Source of the DNA: Plectosphaerella cucumerina
Lineage: Eukaryota > Ascomycota > Sordariomycetes > Glomerellales > Plectosphaerellaceae
Assembly (NCBI GenBank): GCA_020746995.1
Contig: JAGPXD010000003.1
Location: 5,704,001-5,768,000, forward strand
Direction of reading: 5' to 3'
Length of the DNA: 64,000 nt
Part shown: positions 32,199 through 43,011 of the stretch, one piece after another
How positions within the stretch are numbered: the stretch's first letter is position 1
Layout of the letters: the number at the start of each line of letters is the position of its first letter
Notes under the pieces: model-generated
What the model was told of the DNA's origin: nothing
The model's database searches: none
Seen by the model: the letters and a program-made list of their open reading frames with translations, nothing else
Program-made: the position numbers and the translations under genes

Positions 32199-32518
32199 TA
32201 GAGACATGCAGGAGATCCATTGCGCACAGAAGATTTGAGGGCTGGGTTGATCGCTGGAACAATCCGAGCTCGTCCGCGCCATCCAATGTCGGGGCACACG
32301 CCTATTGTCTTCTTCTTGGACTGACAGCACATGCCAGGGCCGGCACACAAGTCTCGGCCACCGCGTCGCAGCAACAGAATTGAAGTTGATCTGCCTGTGA
32401 TGTATGTTATTGCCATGCGAATGTGGCATCATCAGCAGAGGAAGAGGTTACTGACAGCTGTTGGAAATTTGTCGGAACCGGGACTCTAATGTTGCTCCAA
32501 CGATTATTTGTCATCAAT
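32199..32518. other. Spacer between the LINE and tRNA-Phe
   Basis: No gene signals were found in these 320 bp. Confidence 0.5.
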
Positions 32519-32608
32519 GTGCCTTTAGCTCAGTGGGAGTAGCGTTCGACTGAAGTCAACTTCAATCCAACCATCGAAAGGTCGCCTGTTCGATCCAGGC
32601 AAGGCACA
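32519..32608 (+). tRNA. tRNA-Phe(GAA), intron-containing
   Basis: The acceptor GTGCCTT pairs perfectly with AAGGCAC, the anticodon stem TTCGA with TCGAA, and the T stem GCCTG with CAGGC. The loop C-T-GAA-G is followed by a 17-nt intron. Discriminator A32608. Confidence 0.93.
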
Positions 32609-35004
32609 TTTGTATAAAATCTTTTGCTTTTGGGTTAGTCGTCTTCCCGTTCCAATTGCCCTTTCCTGTCCGGTGACATTTGAACATCTCCGAACTCGAA
32701 GGGCCTGCTGCTAGCCTCCCAATGGATGCCGGGGCTTGGCTGCCGGTGGCGTCGGCAGGGCGCCGATCACCTGCCAGTGGAAGGTGAAGGTGGTGTGCAC
32801 CCGGCCACCCCCCGCCGATTGTGAACCTGAATGCACCACTGCTGGGTGGTGGCGAGGACACACTACCTACCTGCTGCGAACTCGCGGGGATTGTGTCTGT
32901 GGTGCCGCGAGCGGACGCAGGCACTTTCTATGAATCTGTTGTTTCGGCAGAGACTCGAGCGCGTACCTGTCCTCGAAGATCCGGCGACACAGGACGCTAG
33001 ACCCCGCCAGCCAACGTCGTCAATGCAACACGCACAATGAGCTGTCCCAACCACCAACGACACGATCGCCGAGCCCAATCGCCCAAACCAGACGCCACGC
33101 GCCCGACGCTGCAGGCCGAGCAAGACCATAGCCGTCACTTGTCACATCTGTCGCAACAAGCCAGGTGTCCTCACCGACCACCCCCAGACCACAGCCGCGT
33201 GAACGAATTGATCATGCGCGTGAATGCGCCCTCCTCGATCGTCAGACACGCCGCCGATCGAAGGGACTGAACACCACGGGAATAACGTCGCCAGGCCGCC
33301 TCTCCAGGGGCGCTGACTCGGGGGCTTGTCAGCCGGGGATGCAGGTGACAGGCGACGAGTGGTGGTCGCAGCGACAGCGCTGACAGCGGCAACGCGGGGA
33401 GGGGCCTCAGGGTTCGGATGACAGGGGGGGACGATGGTGCTATTGATGGCGCGCTGCGGGAGCGGCTTGGCCGGTAGTCCAGTGGCGACGGCGGGGGGCG
33501 AACCCGACAAGGTGTCGTAGAGTGCCAGGGCGAACAGGCGCAACGGCGCCGGCCTGACTCTCCCTTGATTCTCTCGGATGTCTTGCGTTTTAGAGTTCCG
33601 ACCTGCCTCTGACACGCGATCAGCCGTGTCTCTCGCCCTTGAGCTGAGGCCATTCAGCCCCGGGTGCATCGTGGATGCCACGAGCAGGGGTCGTCGTGGC
33701 CGGGTGACATACCACGCCTCAACCTCCTGCGACCATCCGTCGTCCAGACAAGAAATCGAATTCCCTTCTTCCACGCAGCCATCCTGCCGCCCTGCGCCGG
33801 AACTCGTCCGCGGGGTCACACAGCGTCCGGGGGGCACGCACGACAGGGGGGAGGGGGCGGGAAGATGATCTGCGCTTTGCCAAGCGGAAAGAGACAACCG
33901 CCCACGAGGGACGGCACGGCCGGGGCACGTTGCCGGCGTGGCACAGACAGAAGAAGCACACGGGCCTGGAATGCAGAAAAGGGGAGGGGGTTGTCGCACT
34001 CGGAAGCATTCCCTTGGGGAAAAGGCCTGCCGTGAACTTTGCTGTCGCTGATGCCACGTCTGCAGCAAACTCATTGCCCTGCATCCAATTGAAGCCCGTG
34101 TGGAGTGAAAGTAACGGTCATGACCTTCCAGGGTGGGGGGCGGAGGACGAGAGGTGGCACACTCCATCCTCCGACTGCATATCTTGAGATGGCCTCCCCT
34201 GCGTCTTTGCCCCCCCCCCTTCCCCCTTCGCGTCCGTCGGAGCCCCATCCGAAAGCCATCCCTCCCCCCCCAAAAGGAGGGGTCAGATCCGCCCTCTTTC
34301 CCCCCTCGAGTCGAAAACCTGCTTTCCTGATCCGTCCTCCCTCTGCCTGATCCGTCCGTGAGTGCGACCGTTCAGTGTGTGAAGAAGAGTGCAGCCCCCC
34401 TTCCGTCCGTCCTCCCGCATCGTGCGTGCGTGCATCGTGCATTGGCGACAGCGACAGGAGAGGGTGTGGGTGTGTGTGTGTGGACGCCAGACCCAAGTCA
34501 ACCTACCTTAGGACACAGACATCCTCTTTCCATCGTCTTCCTCTCCTCTTTTTCTATTCCCCTTTCCCATCTCTTCCCTCATTCCCATCCCCTCATACCC
34601 ACCCGTCCTCGGTGTGAGGTCATCTCGCCCGCTCTTCACCGGCCGGCCCTAGCAGGGTCCGCCTCCCTCGAGCCCCCCCCCCCCCCCCCCCCCCCAGTGC
34701 AGTGCCAGTGTGTCCCGCGGGGTCCATCGGCAAACGACCCCGCGCAGAGAGCGGCGCGTCACACCCTTTTGCCGGCCCTGGGCTGTCGAAAAACCGACGT
34801 CGCATCCTCTCAGCCCGACCGACTTCACTCCGTCGTCGCCGGCTACCATCCTCCGTCCATCACTCACTTCCCCCCCCTCGTCCATTCGACATCGTGCTTC
34901 CAGGCACCATCCCCCCTCACGCGAGTCAGGCCACGACACCAAAAACCCAGAAAAAGACACAGATCAATCCCTCACCCACCACAACCGTGGCCTCTCCCTC
35001 ACAG
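32609..35004. other. Gene-poor region upstream of the zinc protein
   Basis: No domain was found on either strand. A 368-codon minus-strand frame (33142-34248) is Arg/Pro/Ser-rich low-complexity and not called. From about 34.3 kb the plus strand turns C/T-rich toward the start codon at 35005, with short C runs and a long homopolymer (listed separately). Confidence 0.5.
34673..34695 (+). repeat. Poly-C tract, 23 C
   Basis: Uninterrupted run of 23 cytosines, about 310 bp upstream of the zinc-protein start codon. Confidence 0.95.
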
Positions 35005-35842
35005 ATGCGCGAGCCAGCAGCCCCGAGTCCCCGGGGCCGCCGCCCGCCACCCCTCACACCCCCAGGCGAGCCCGGCCTCAACCACCTCTCCCAGGCCCCC
35101 GAGCCCCTCGTCCGCGCCATCCTCCTCACCCTCTGCGACGACGAGCGCGTCAAATCCCGCGCCCTGCGCTACTTCACCCGCCTCCTGCAGTTCGAAGAAG
35201 CTGCCGCCGACGCACCCGGCCCGGAAGACCTCCGCAGCCCGACCTCGGGCGTGCCCGCCAAAAACGCCCGAAAGCGCCGCAAGACGGGAAACCCACGGAT
35301 ATGCGTCCAGTGCGATGCCATCTTCGTCGATGAAGATAACGGCCCGGACGTGTGTCGGTACCATGCGGGTAGGCCCCTCTGGCCCATGGCCCAAGGAGTT
35401 GTGGATGTTGCTGACTCTCCCAGGCATCATGCAGCTCTTCGACGTGACCAAGATTGAGGCCGGATGGGATGTCACCGATGACGACGACACGGACGCCAAC
35501 CGCGCCGCCTTCCCGGACGCCTTCCGCTGGCTGTGCTGCAACGTCGAAGGTTCGCGCCCGGGCTGTCGTCGGGGCCGCCACGAGGCGAATCCAGAGCTTT
35601 CGCTCAAAGGGCGCGGGACGGGGTCGCAAGAGTCAAGTCTCGAACGCGATCCGTTTACTTTGGACGGGGGTGGTGTGTCGGAGGAAGAAGATGATGATTC
35701 AGGTCCGGCAGAGGACAACAACGGCATTGTCAACGGCTCCCTGCGGCCACGACACCTTCCTGGAGACAGGCCTCTTGAGAGACGGTCGGCGTCGAGGGAG
35801 AATGGGACGAGAGAGGAAGGAAGTAGCAGGACGAAGACGTGA
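35005..35842 (+). CDS. CxxC/CxxH zinc-binding protein, unknown function
   Basis: Two exons: 35005-35368 and 35424-35842, with a 55-nt intron (donor G|GTAGGC, CTGAC branch, CCCAG acceptor), giving 260 aa. The core is a bipartite Cys/His pattern: C100-x2-C103, C117-x2-H120 (VCRYH), then after an acidic spacer C160-C161 (WLCC), C170 and H175 (GCRRGRHE). It resembles a widespread fungal family with CIQC-YHPG-CCxG-GCxxGxH, for which I know no proven function. A basic stretch (KNARKRRK, 86-93) may be a nuclear signal. The acidic, Ser-rich C-terminus is likely disordered. ATG 35005 is preferred over upstream in-frame codons because the region before it is C/T-rich leader. Confidence 0.78.
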
Positions 35843-36675
35843 CGTCCAAGGGGAAAGGGAACGGCCCGCGCCACGTGCCTTTCAAGGCATGTCATCGGCC
35901 AACCGGTCAGCAGGGAGCCGGGGTGTCGGGCGCACGCGAGCAATCGGATCCTGTCCCGGTGAGCCCGGACCTTGGGGGGGAGTCGTCATCTACCGGGTCG
36001 CCGGTCCATAATAATAATCGACGGGATGAACCGTGCTCGGCGATCCTGGTGCTTTGTGTAACGTCATGTCGCCTTGAAGTCTCCGGGCGGGATGTCAACA
36101 ACCTGGATGGCGGCTAGGTAATGCTTGAGAAGCTGAGCACGGTGGGCTGCTCGCACCGAGTGACACACTACTCACCAGCCATCTTGCCTAACACGAGCAT
36201 CCTCGAACCAGGGTGTCATCCTCTCATCCTCCGGATGGTGGCGGCGAACCCCTGAAGCCAGCTGCCAGGGTCCGCGTGTCTCACCGAGCCGCCCGTGCCC
36301 TCCGGCCTAGACAAGGTCCCAGCTTCCCAAAAAGGGGCCGGTCTGAGCTGGAGGTCACTCACTTCAGTGGTCCGTCCTCTCTTCTTCCCAAACCTTCTTC
36401 ATACCCAAACCTCACTCTTCCATTCTCAACACGTCGGCCAAACATATTCCACCACAGCACAATGACCACAAACATCACCCCATTCACCTTGAATCTAACC
36501 ACCACGACTCAGTAAATCAGGAAAACAAGCAATTGAGGAACTCTGGCCGTGGCACTCGACCTTCATCATCTCGCCGCTGCAGTCCCCCACGACTCGACTC
36601 GCGTCCGTGGGTCGTCAGCCCGTTCGACCCACACACACCACCATAGTGGCCAAACCCGTTAGTTCTTCCATCGCA
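35843..36675. other. Intergenic, no gene seen
   Basis: 3' flank of the zinc-protein gene up to tRNA-Met. Short frames only. Confidence 0.5.
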
Positions 36676-36778
36676 GTCTGGATGGCTCAGTTGGTTAGAG
36701 CGTTGGTCTCATAGTATGAGTTGCCTGGAAACAGGAAATCCAATCCAAAGGTCGTGAGTTCGAGCCTCACTCCGGACA
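36676..36778 (+). tRNA. tRNA-Met(CAT), elongator type, long intron
   Basis: The acceptor GTCTGGA pairs with TCCGGAC (one G-U), the D stem is GCTC/GAGC, and the T arm is GTGAG-TTCGAGC-CTCAC. The anticodon stem TTGGT/TCCAA keeps the T31-T39 mismatch also seen in animal elongator Met tRNAs. The loop C-T-CAT-A is followed by a 29-nt intron. Confidence 0.9.
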
Positions 36779-37031
36779 CGTTTACTTTTTGCTCCACAAC
36801 ATTATCAGCCTTACTTCAATCAAGCCTGGTTGCATGGTGGCTGTCAACTGTTTTGCTTCAATCAATGGCGGGCCAAAGTCCATGCGATCAGTGAAGGTAT
36901 CATTACTCAGACAACCTGCCCAATCTACCCGGCACGTCCCCACTTCGAGCGACCCGACGATGTACACCGTATGATGCTGAAAAATATGTTCAAACTCCGT
37001 AAATGCTGCATTCCCAACCAAAAGACCTCGC

Positions 37032-39715
37032 TCAACGGCTGGCCCGGGCCTGCACCACCAGCAGGTCCGCCTTGATCTTGGCGTCGATGAACTTGGAAGC
37101 CATGGCGCCGAGACAATCCTTGACCTCGTTGCCCGTCCGCGGCGCCGTCCTGTCGGTGTGGCGACCGAGGATGATGAGGTTCTGCCATGTGATGCCGTTG
37201 GCGTTGGGCCGGATCTGCGACATCGCCTGACCCAGCGCCGAGTCGAGGGGCTTACCTGCGGTGACCGTCTCGACGGTGATGCGAGACGCCGCCGTCGCCG
37301 TCGCCTGCGCCGTGACGTGGGCGGCGAGGTCGCGCGCATCGGCCGAGTCGCCAACAATCTGGAAGATCGTGGCGGTCACGCTGTTCTTCTCGCACAATTG
37401 AAGGGCAAGCGACAGCGCAAAGTCGTCGTCGACGCCACCAAGAAACGGCACAAAGATGTGGTGCGACACATTGGCCACAGGAATGATGGGGATGTCGCGG
37501 TGCAGGTCGCTGAACGAATAGGCGCGCGTCATCTTGCGGACCGGGGTGGACGGCTCTCGCTCGCCAGTCGGCGTGTTGGTGCCCCGCGGGAAGAAAATGC
37601 CAACGTTCTGGTCCGTGCTCCCCAGGATGGTCGAGGCGAATTGGGTGTAGGGTGACGAGGTGACGGACGACTCGGGCGATGGCTCGAGGGAGTCGCCGAG
37701 GTTGCCCGTTTCGCTCCAGGGAACGAGGACGAGATCCGATGCAATGTCCGACGACTTGGTCAAAAGGGCCTCGGCGAAGCGGGCTTCGGGCATAACGGCC
37801 GCCTCGCCAGAGACGGCAATCCTGAGGAATTGGCCGACGGTGCGGAAGATGTTGAGAACCGTGTCGTTGTTACTGTACTCATCCACCTGCGACACGGTCA
37901 TGACATTGGACTCTCGGTCACCAAGGGGCAGAAGGCGCAGGCCGTGCGCACGGACTGTCCGCAGGCTGTCACCGGTGGGCGTGACGCTGGTCGTGGCATT
38001 CTTCTCGTCGATGCTCTGCGTAGTGTCGGACGAGCTGTCGGGAGTCGATTGCTTGCCAAACAGAGAAACCAGCATGAGGGTGGAGGGCATGTTGTCGAGG
38101 CGGAGGTAGACGAGCATTCGGTTGATGCGCGTGGTGACGTGCTTGGCGCCGTCGGGGCCTTCGCTGCCGCTAGTGTTGCCGCCCGAGATGGGGGCGCCCG
38201 TGTCCCAGTCAATCTCGCCGCGCTTCCAGGCCTCGAGCTTCCTCTGGTACGAGGGGGGGTAGAGGAACGACACGAGGGGCGTGGTGGCAAAGGTCGTCAA
38301 CAGGGCCATGACGACGAAGATGGTGAAGGTCCTGGTGCTGAGAATGTTGGCTTGGAGGCCAATGTTCTGGGGGCAGTGTCAGTAGGGGTCGTCGCAATCA
38401 AGAGGGGGGTCCACTCACCAGGACGATGAGCTCGACAAGGCCCTTGCAGCTCATCAGGGCTCCGATGGTAAAGGATTCCCTCCAGACGAGGCCGTTGACG
38501 CGAGCTCCCAGGGTGGCACCTATGACCTTGGTGAAGAAGGCGGTGAAGGTGACGGCAAAGACGTAGGCCCAGGTGATGCCGCTGTCGAGGAGACCAATGT
38601 TGGTCTTTAGGCCGGACAGAGTGAAGTAGAGGGGAAGGAAGAGGGCGCCGATAAGATCCTCAAGCTTCTCCAGGACCTTGATGTTGAAGTTCCTGTCGCG
38701 GGGGATGATGAGGCCGACCATGAAGCCGCCGAAAATGGCGTGCACGCCGATGATGGCGGTGAAAAAGGCCGATGCGAGGGCGAGAAGCAGGATGAGCGAG
38801 ATCATGCTCTGCGACGGCCCGTTCTCAATGTTGCCGGTGCGGCGGAGCAGCCAGGCCAAGGGGATGCGGACGGCATAGACTAGGAAGATCATGTAGCCCG
38901 CGCATGCAAGTAAAATCCAGAGGGCCGTCAAGCCGTTGCCGGCGTTGGCGAGGGCCACGCAGAGGGCGAGCAGAATCCATCCTGGGTGGTGGTTAGCAAC
39001 GATCGCAGAAACGCCCGGGTGAGAATGCACGCACCGACAACATCATTGGCGACACCTGCCGACAGGGTGATAACACCGACCGAGGTCTCAAGGAGCTTCA
39101 GCTCGGTCAGGATACGGCAGAGCACGGGGAAGGCCTATGCGCATGTCAGCATGACTCGGTCAGTGCACGGTGAAGGGCGGTGAGACGACGCACGGTGATT
39201 GCAATGGCGACACCGACGAAGAGCATGTAGATGGGGAAATCGATGTGCAGGATACCCTCGTCGTCGGAGAACTGGTTGTAGACACCCCAGGCGAGGGCGC
39301 AGCCGACGCCGAAGGGCAGGGCGAGGCCGGCAATGGAGACGCTGGTAGCGACGCGCCAGTTGCTCAGCAGGAAGCCAATGTCGGTCTCGAGACCGATGAT
39401 GAAGAGGTAGATGACGAGACCGAGGTTCGCGACGAGGGTGAGGTTCGGGATTGATGCTTTCGGGAAGATGGCCTCGCTGAAGCCTGGTATGCGACCCATG
39501 ACCGAAGGGCCTAAGACGATGCCGCCGATGACCTCTGCGATGACGCGGGGCTGGCGGATCTTGGAGAGCGGCCAGTGCAGCAAGTGGCACATGATGATAA
39601 TCAGGCCGGCTTGGATGATGAAGATGACGATGGGGTCGAGGGGGTTGTACTCGGACGGGTTGGAGCCCTCGAGGACGCCGCCCTGGGGAGGGGCGCGGTT
39701 GGGATCGTCGGCCAT
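37032..39715 (-). CDS. KHA1: K+/H+ antiporter, KHA1-like (CPA2 family)
   Basis: Four exons: 39715-39194, 39134-39035, 38981-38419, 38366-37032, giving 839 aa. The introns (59, 53, 52 nt) have GTGCGT, GTGCGT and GTGAGT donors. The N-terminal about 420 residues form a multi-pass Na+/H+-exchanger domain with typical segments (VIAEVIGGIVLGPSVMG, SAGVANDVVGWILLAL, GVHAIFGGFMVGLIIPR). The C-terminal about 400 residues form a soluble regulatory region with universal-stress-like repeats (IIPVANVSHHIFVPFLGG). Length and layout match yeast Kha1, an intracellular K+/H+ antiporter for pH and cation balance. Start at 39715 (MADDPNRAPPQGG) is the first ATG of the frame with a sound N-terminus. Confidence 0.92.
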
Positions 39716-41658
39716 GCTGGCGGTGTCGTCTGTGGCGATCGAAAAGGAAGCCCTGTGTCGTCTTGTGCGCCTCGACGGGTGGCCCGGAGAGGCCAGGCGG
39801 GGGGATGGGGTCGGTCGGTCGGAGGTCGATCCTAGGGGTCAAGGTTCGAGGAGGAGGAGAGGTCCAAGGTGACAGCGGAGGCGGAAGTCGTTATTGATAT
39901 ACGGCGACAAGGAGGTGCCAGGGATGCTGACCACAAGCAATGCCAGCGGGTGCAGGGTGAGGTGTCGTGGTGGTGGAGGTGGAGTTGGAGGTTTGGGCGC
40001 GTGGGCGGTGGGAGATTTGTCGAGTCGCGGTGCGCTCGTGATTGAGCACCTGTCTGGACACGCACAGCAGGGGGTCCCCGCCTGGGACAGGCAGGCAGAC
40101 CAGTTTGTGGCAAAAGCGCCCGGCTGGAGGGGGGGGGACGCCTGCAGAAGGAAGCGGCAACCGTGGGCTGTGGTGGCGCCAAGGATGGAGATCCAGGGAA
40201 AGCATGGGCCCATTTACGGGGTTCGCTAGCCGGATGAGGGCAAGGCCGGGTGTGCTAGTGAGACCCTGGACGCACCTGCTAAAGAGCCCCTAGAGCTTCT
40301 GGGCCCCTCCATCCATTCTTGCCCGCCGCCCGGTGACAGGACGCGCCTGCACTGCGCTGGCAGTTTGGTGGCTGCGCCGCCCGCCAAACGTCCGGCCGCT
40401 GAAGCTCACCGAACGGTCAAAAGGCAAAAGGTCCATCCGGGTGGCTGCTCGACTTTTCTTCCCCCCTTCCCTTCATGTCGCATGTTGACGATCTCATGAA
40501 TCCCCCGCCGAAATGCCTCATGCCTCACGCCTCGTGCCCCTCATCGAGCGACATGCGACAGATAGATCAACGACCCCGCGACTCGTGCTGCATATCCCGC
40601 GCCTGCCAGGCGGTGAAGTGCAGCGTCGCGCCGCGTTTGGATGACATCACCGTGCGCAGCGGACCTTAGCACATGCCACGGTTGGTGGTCTTGGCTTGTT
40701 AGCTCTGAGGGAACGAGCCGCCGCTGCCTCGACTCTTTGGCATTTCACGGCGGTGACATTTCTGATCACGGGGTTCGGCTGGCGTTCTTGTCGCTGCCTC
40801 ATCTGACAGACGGCGGGCGGATCGCAGGATTTCCGTCCCATCTCGACCCAGGGCCCCGTATTTCAAACGTGCTCGCCACGAACCCTCGCATTTTCAATCC
40901 TGGCACACAACTTGCGGGGGTGGGTTCTGTTCCTCGCCAATGCCCAATGTCCGGTCAGCGGTCAGGGGACGGTCGGCGGGGGTCTTGCGCGATTGCTCAC
41001 CTGCTCAGATGCATGCATTCCCCGCCGTCTCATCCCAGACACTGATTGACCCTTTTTCCATCCCCCTCACGAGTTGAGACGCGCAAGCACTTCCCCCCTC
41101 CCTCACCCCCTCGGCCAGCGCGGCGAGAGGCAGCCTTCGTGAACTGGCGGTGGCTGCATCGCATCCGAGCACCGCATGGCATGGCATGCCCAACCACTGC
41201 CCGCATGATGCCTGCAGTCTTGGCCCTTGTTTGGCCAGGGATGCCAGCCTCGGCCGTCGCTTTTGTTCCGAGGGGGAAGCAAGGGAGTCATGAGGCTCAT
41301 TTGTCCTCCCCCGGCTTTTGTTGTGGTGTGGTGAGACGACAGGGTCTGGGCTGGCCGAACCCGACGCGAAGCGGACTGGAGCGCCCGCTCAGAGATCCCC
41401 GGCTCCGATTCATCTCCCTGGCGGTGGTGGCCTCCAAACCTCCAACGCCTGCTACCCGATGGGTGTCAATCAGCACTGCCCGGCTTGCCCGGTGCCCTGA
41501 TGATCACCTGCCTCCCCCGCCACTCACCATCTCCAGCTGATCTGCCACCACACCCTCGACCACCTCGACCACACCATCTGGCTCGTGGATGATTCAGCCA
41601 TCAAAGACACACCCATTTCTATCTTGTACGCCTGAGACACCCACTTGGTGATACCCTC
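39716..41658. other. Intergenic, no gene seen
   Basis: Upstream region of the antiporter and 3' flank of the phosphatase. The frames here are low-complexity and domain-free. Confidence 0.55.
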
Positions 41659-42615
41659 TCACGACCCTTGGCTCTCGTCCGAGCCCTCCGCCAATCCACT
41701 TCGCACGACCCCCCAAAACTCCTCCACAAACTCCCCCTGACCCCCGGCCGCCGGTCTCACGGCGAGGTATCGTCGGTTGTCGATCGGCGGGTCCCAATCC
41801 CCCGGGTGCCCGTCCACCATAATCCCCCCAGCCTCAGCCAGCACGCACCACGCTGCTGCAACGTCCCACGCCCAACACCCGCACTCCCAAAACGCCTCCT
41901 GCTGCCCCGCCGCGACCCGACAGATGGTGACGGCCGCGGAACCCGTGCACCGAAGCGAGTTGACGAAGCGTCCGCCTGTTTCCTTCGTCCTCGCCAGCGT
42001 TGTGAAAACGTGCAGATTGAGGTCGAACCCCGGTCCGGCCCTTTTGCTCCCCCACTCGATCCCGACGCAGGCAGTCGTGAGCCCGTCCAAAGGCGCCGGG
42101 GCCACGCCGAGTCTTCGTCTCGGCTCCCCGTGTCGAGACGCGAATGCACCGCCGCCCTTCACTGCGTTCCAGAGCTCGTCGGTGAAGGGATTGTACACCA
42201 CGCCCACGGCGGGTCGGCGATCAACGACGAGGCCGATAGACACGCACACAGCTGGGAAGCCGTGGACGAAGTTCGATGTGCCGTCAATCGGGTCGACCAC
42301 GAATGTCGGTCGGTCTGTGATGGGAGAGCCGGCCTTGTAGGATTCCTCGCCCACAAAGTCGAACGAGGGATATTGGTGCATTAAGCGCTCGCGGATGTGC
42401 TTCTCGACGGCCACATCTGTTTCCGTGACAATGTCGGCGGCTGACGAGTTAGTTAGGCGTCGGCAGGGTCGTGGTGTTTCGGTGAACGCGGTTGGCTTAC
42501 TGTTCTTTTTCGACGCCGTGGTCTGTGCTGTCGGCCGGGCATTTCGGATGATGCCGCCCGCTTCCCTGGCCACCTCGACCACCAGGGTGCAGATTTCGTC
42601 CAAGTTTGCCGCCAT
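41659..42615 (-). CDS. Inositol-monophosphatase-family phosphatase (IMPase/QutG-like)
   Basis: Two exons: 42615-42501 and 42440-41659, with a 60-nt intron (GTAAGC donor, CTAAC branch, GTCAG acceptor), giving 298 aa. The metal-binding signatures are complete: VTETD (43-47), GEES with E70, DPIDGTSNFVH with D88 and D91, and the C-terminal WDVAAAW. Such enzymes hydrolyse inositol monophosphates or related sugar phosphates with Mg2+; QutG of quinate clusters belongs to the same family. ATG 42615 (MAANLDEIC) matches the family start; a longer frame reaching 42768 has an atypical N-terminus. Divergent from a Zn2Cys6 gene across about 400 bp. Confidence 0.9.
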   Translation of the reverse strand: MAANLDEICTLVVEVAREAGGIIRNARPTAQTTASKKNSKPTAFTETPRPCRRLTNSSAADIVTETDVAVEKHIRERLMHQYPSFDFVGEESYKAGSPITDRPTFVVDPIDGTSNFVHGFPAVCVSIGLVVDRRPAVGVVYNPFTDELWNAVKGGGAFASRHGEPRRRLGVAPAPLDGLTTACVGIEWGSKRAGPGFDLNLHVFTTLARTKETGGRFVNSLRCTGSAAVTICRVAAGQQEAFWECGCWAWDVAAAWCVLAEAGGIMVDGHPGDWDPPIDNRRYLAVRPAAGGQGEFVEEFWGVVRSGLAEGSDESQGS

Positions 42616-43011
42616 GTCGATTGCCCAAGACCAGTGCTGGTTGAGAATAACAATCCTACCCTCAGCCAAGTACCATATTTCATCGGCCTTCGTGGCTTTA
42701 AGACTTCTTGTCACCCACAGCTGCATCTCACTGCGGGTGTTCGGCCGGCCCCACAGATTCCGAAGCAACCACCGACCCGGCGGGCTTTTCCCAGCTCAGA
42801 CCCCCGACGCCGTCGGCAGCAGATAAGCACCGTCGCTCCCAGATAACGAAACCAGCATCGTCCTTGGCACCATCCCTGTAGAACGACCACCCTCGCTTCT
42901 CTCGATGCCCTCTTCACCCTTTGCCCTCGCTTCGAAGCCGACCAGAATTGTTTCCCTCCTCCACAGCGATCTCATCGCCAGCCATGTGGGCTTCCACCGC
43001 CCGACCCTGAA
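42616..43011. promoter_or_regulatory. Shared divergent promoter, phosphatase / Zn2Cys6 factor
   Basis: 396 bp separate two divergent start codons, so regulatory elements are probably shared. No specific site was identified. Confidence 0.45.

Noticed and set aside
33142..34248. 368-codon minus-strand frame
   Set aside because: Arg/Pro/Ser-rich low complexity with no domain, no splice logic and no promoter-like context; open by GC content alone.
34358..35842. 494-codon plus-strand frame read without splicing
   Set aside because: Only its last part is exon 2 of the zinc protein. The CxxC/YH half is in another frame, joined by a clear 55-nt intron, so the unspliced reading is not the gene.
42616..42768. 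N-terminal extension of the phosphatase to 42768
   Set aside because: The added residues do not resemble the family N-terminus, while MAANLDEIC at 42615 does.
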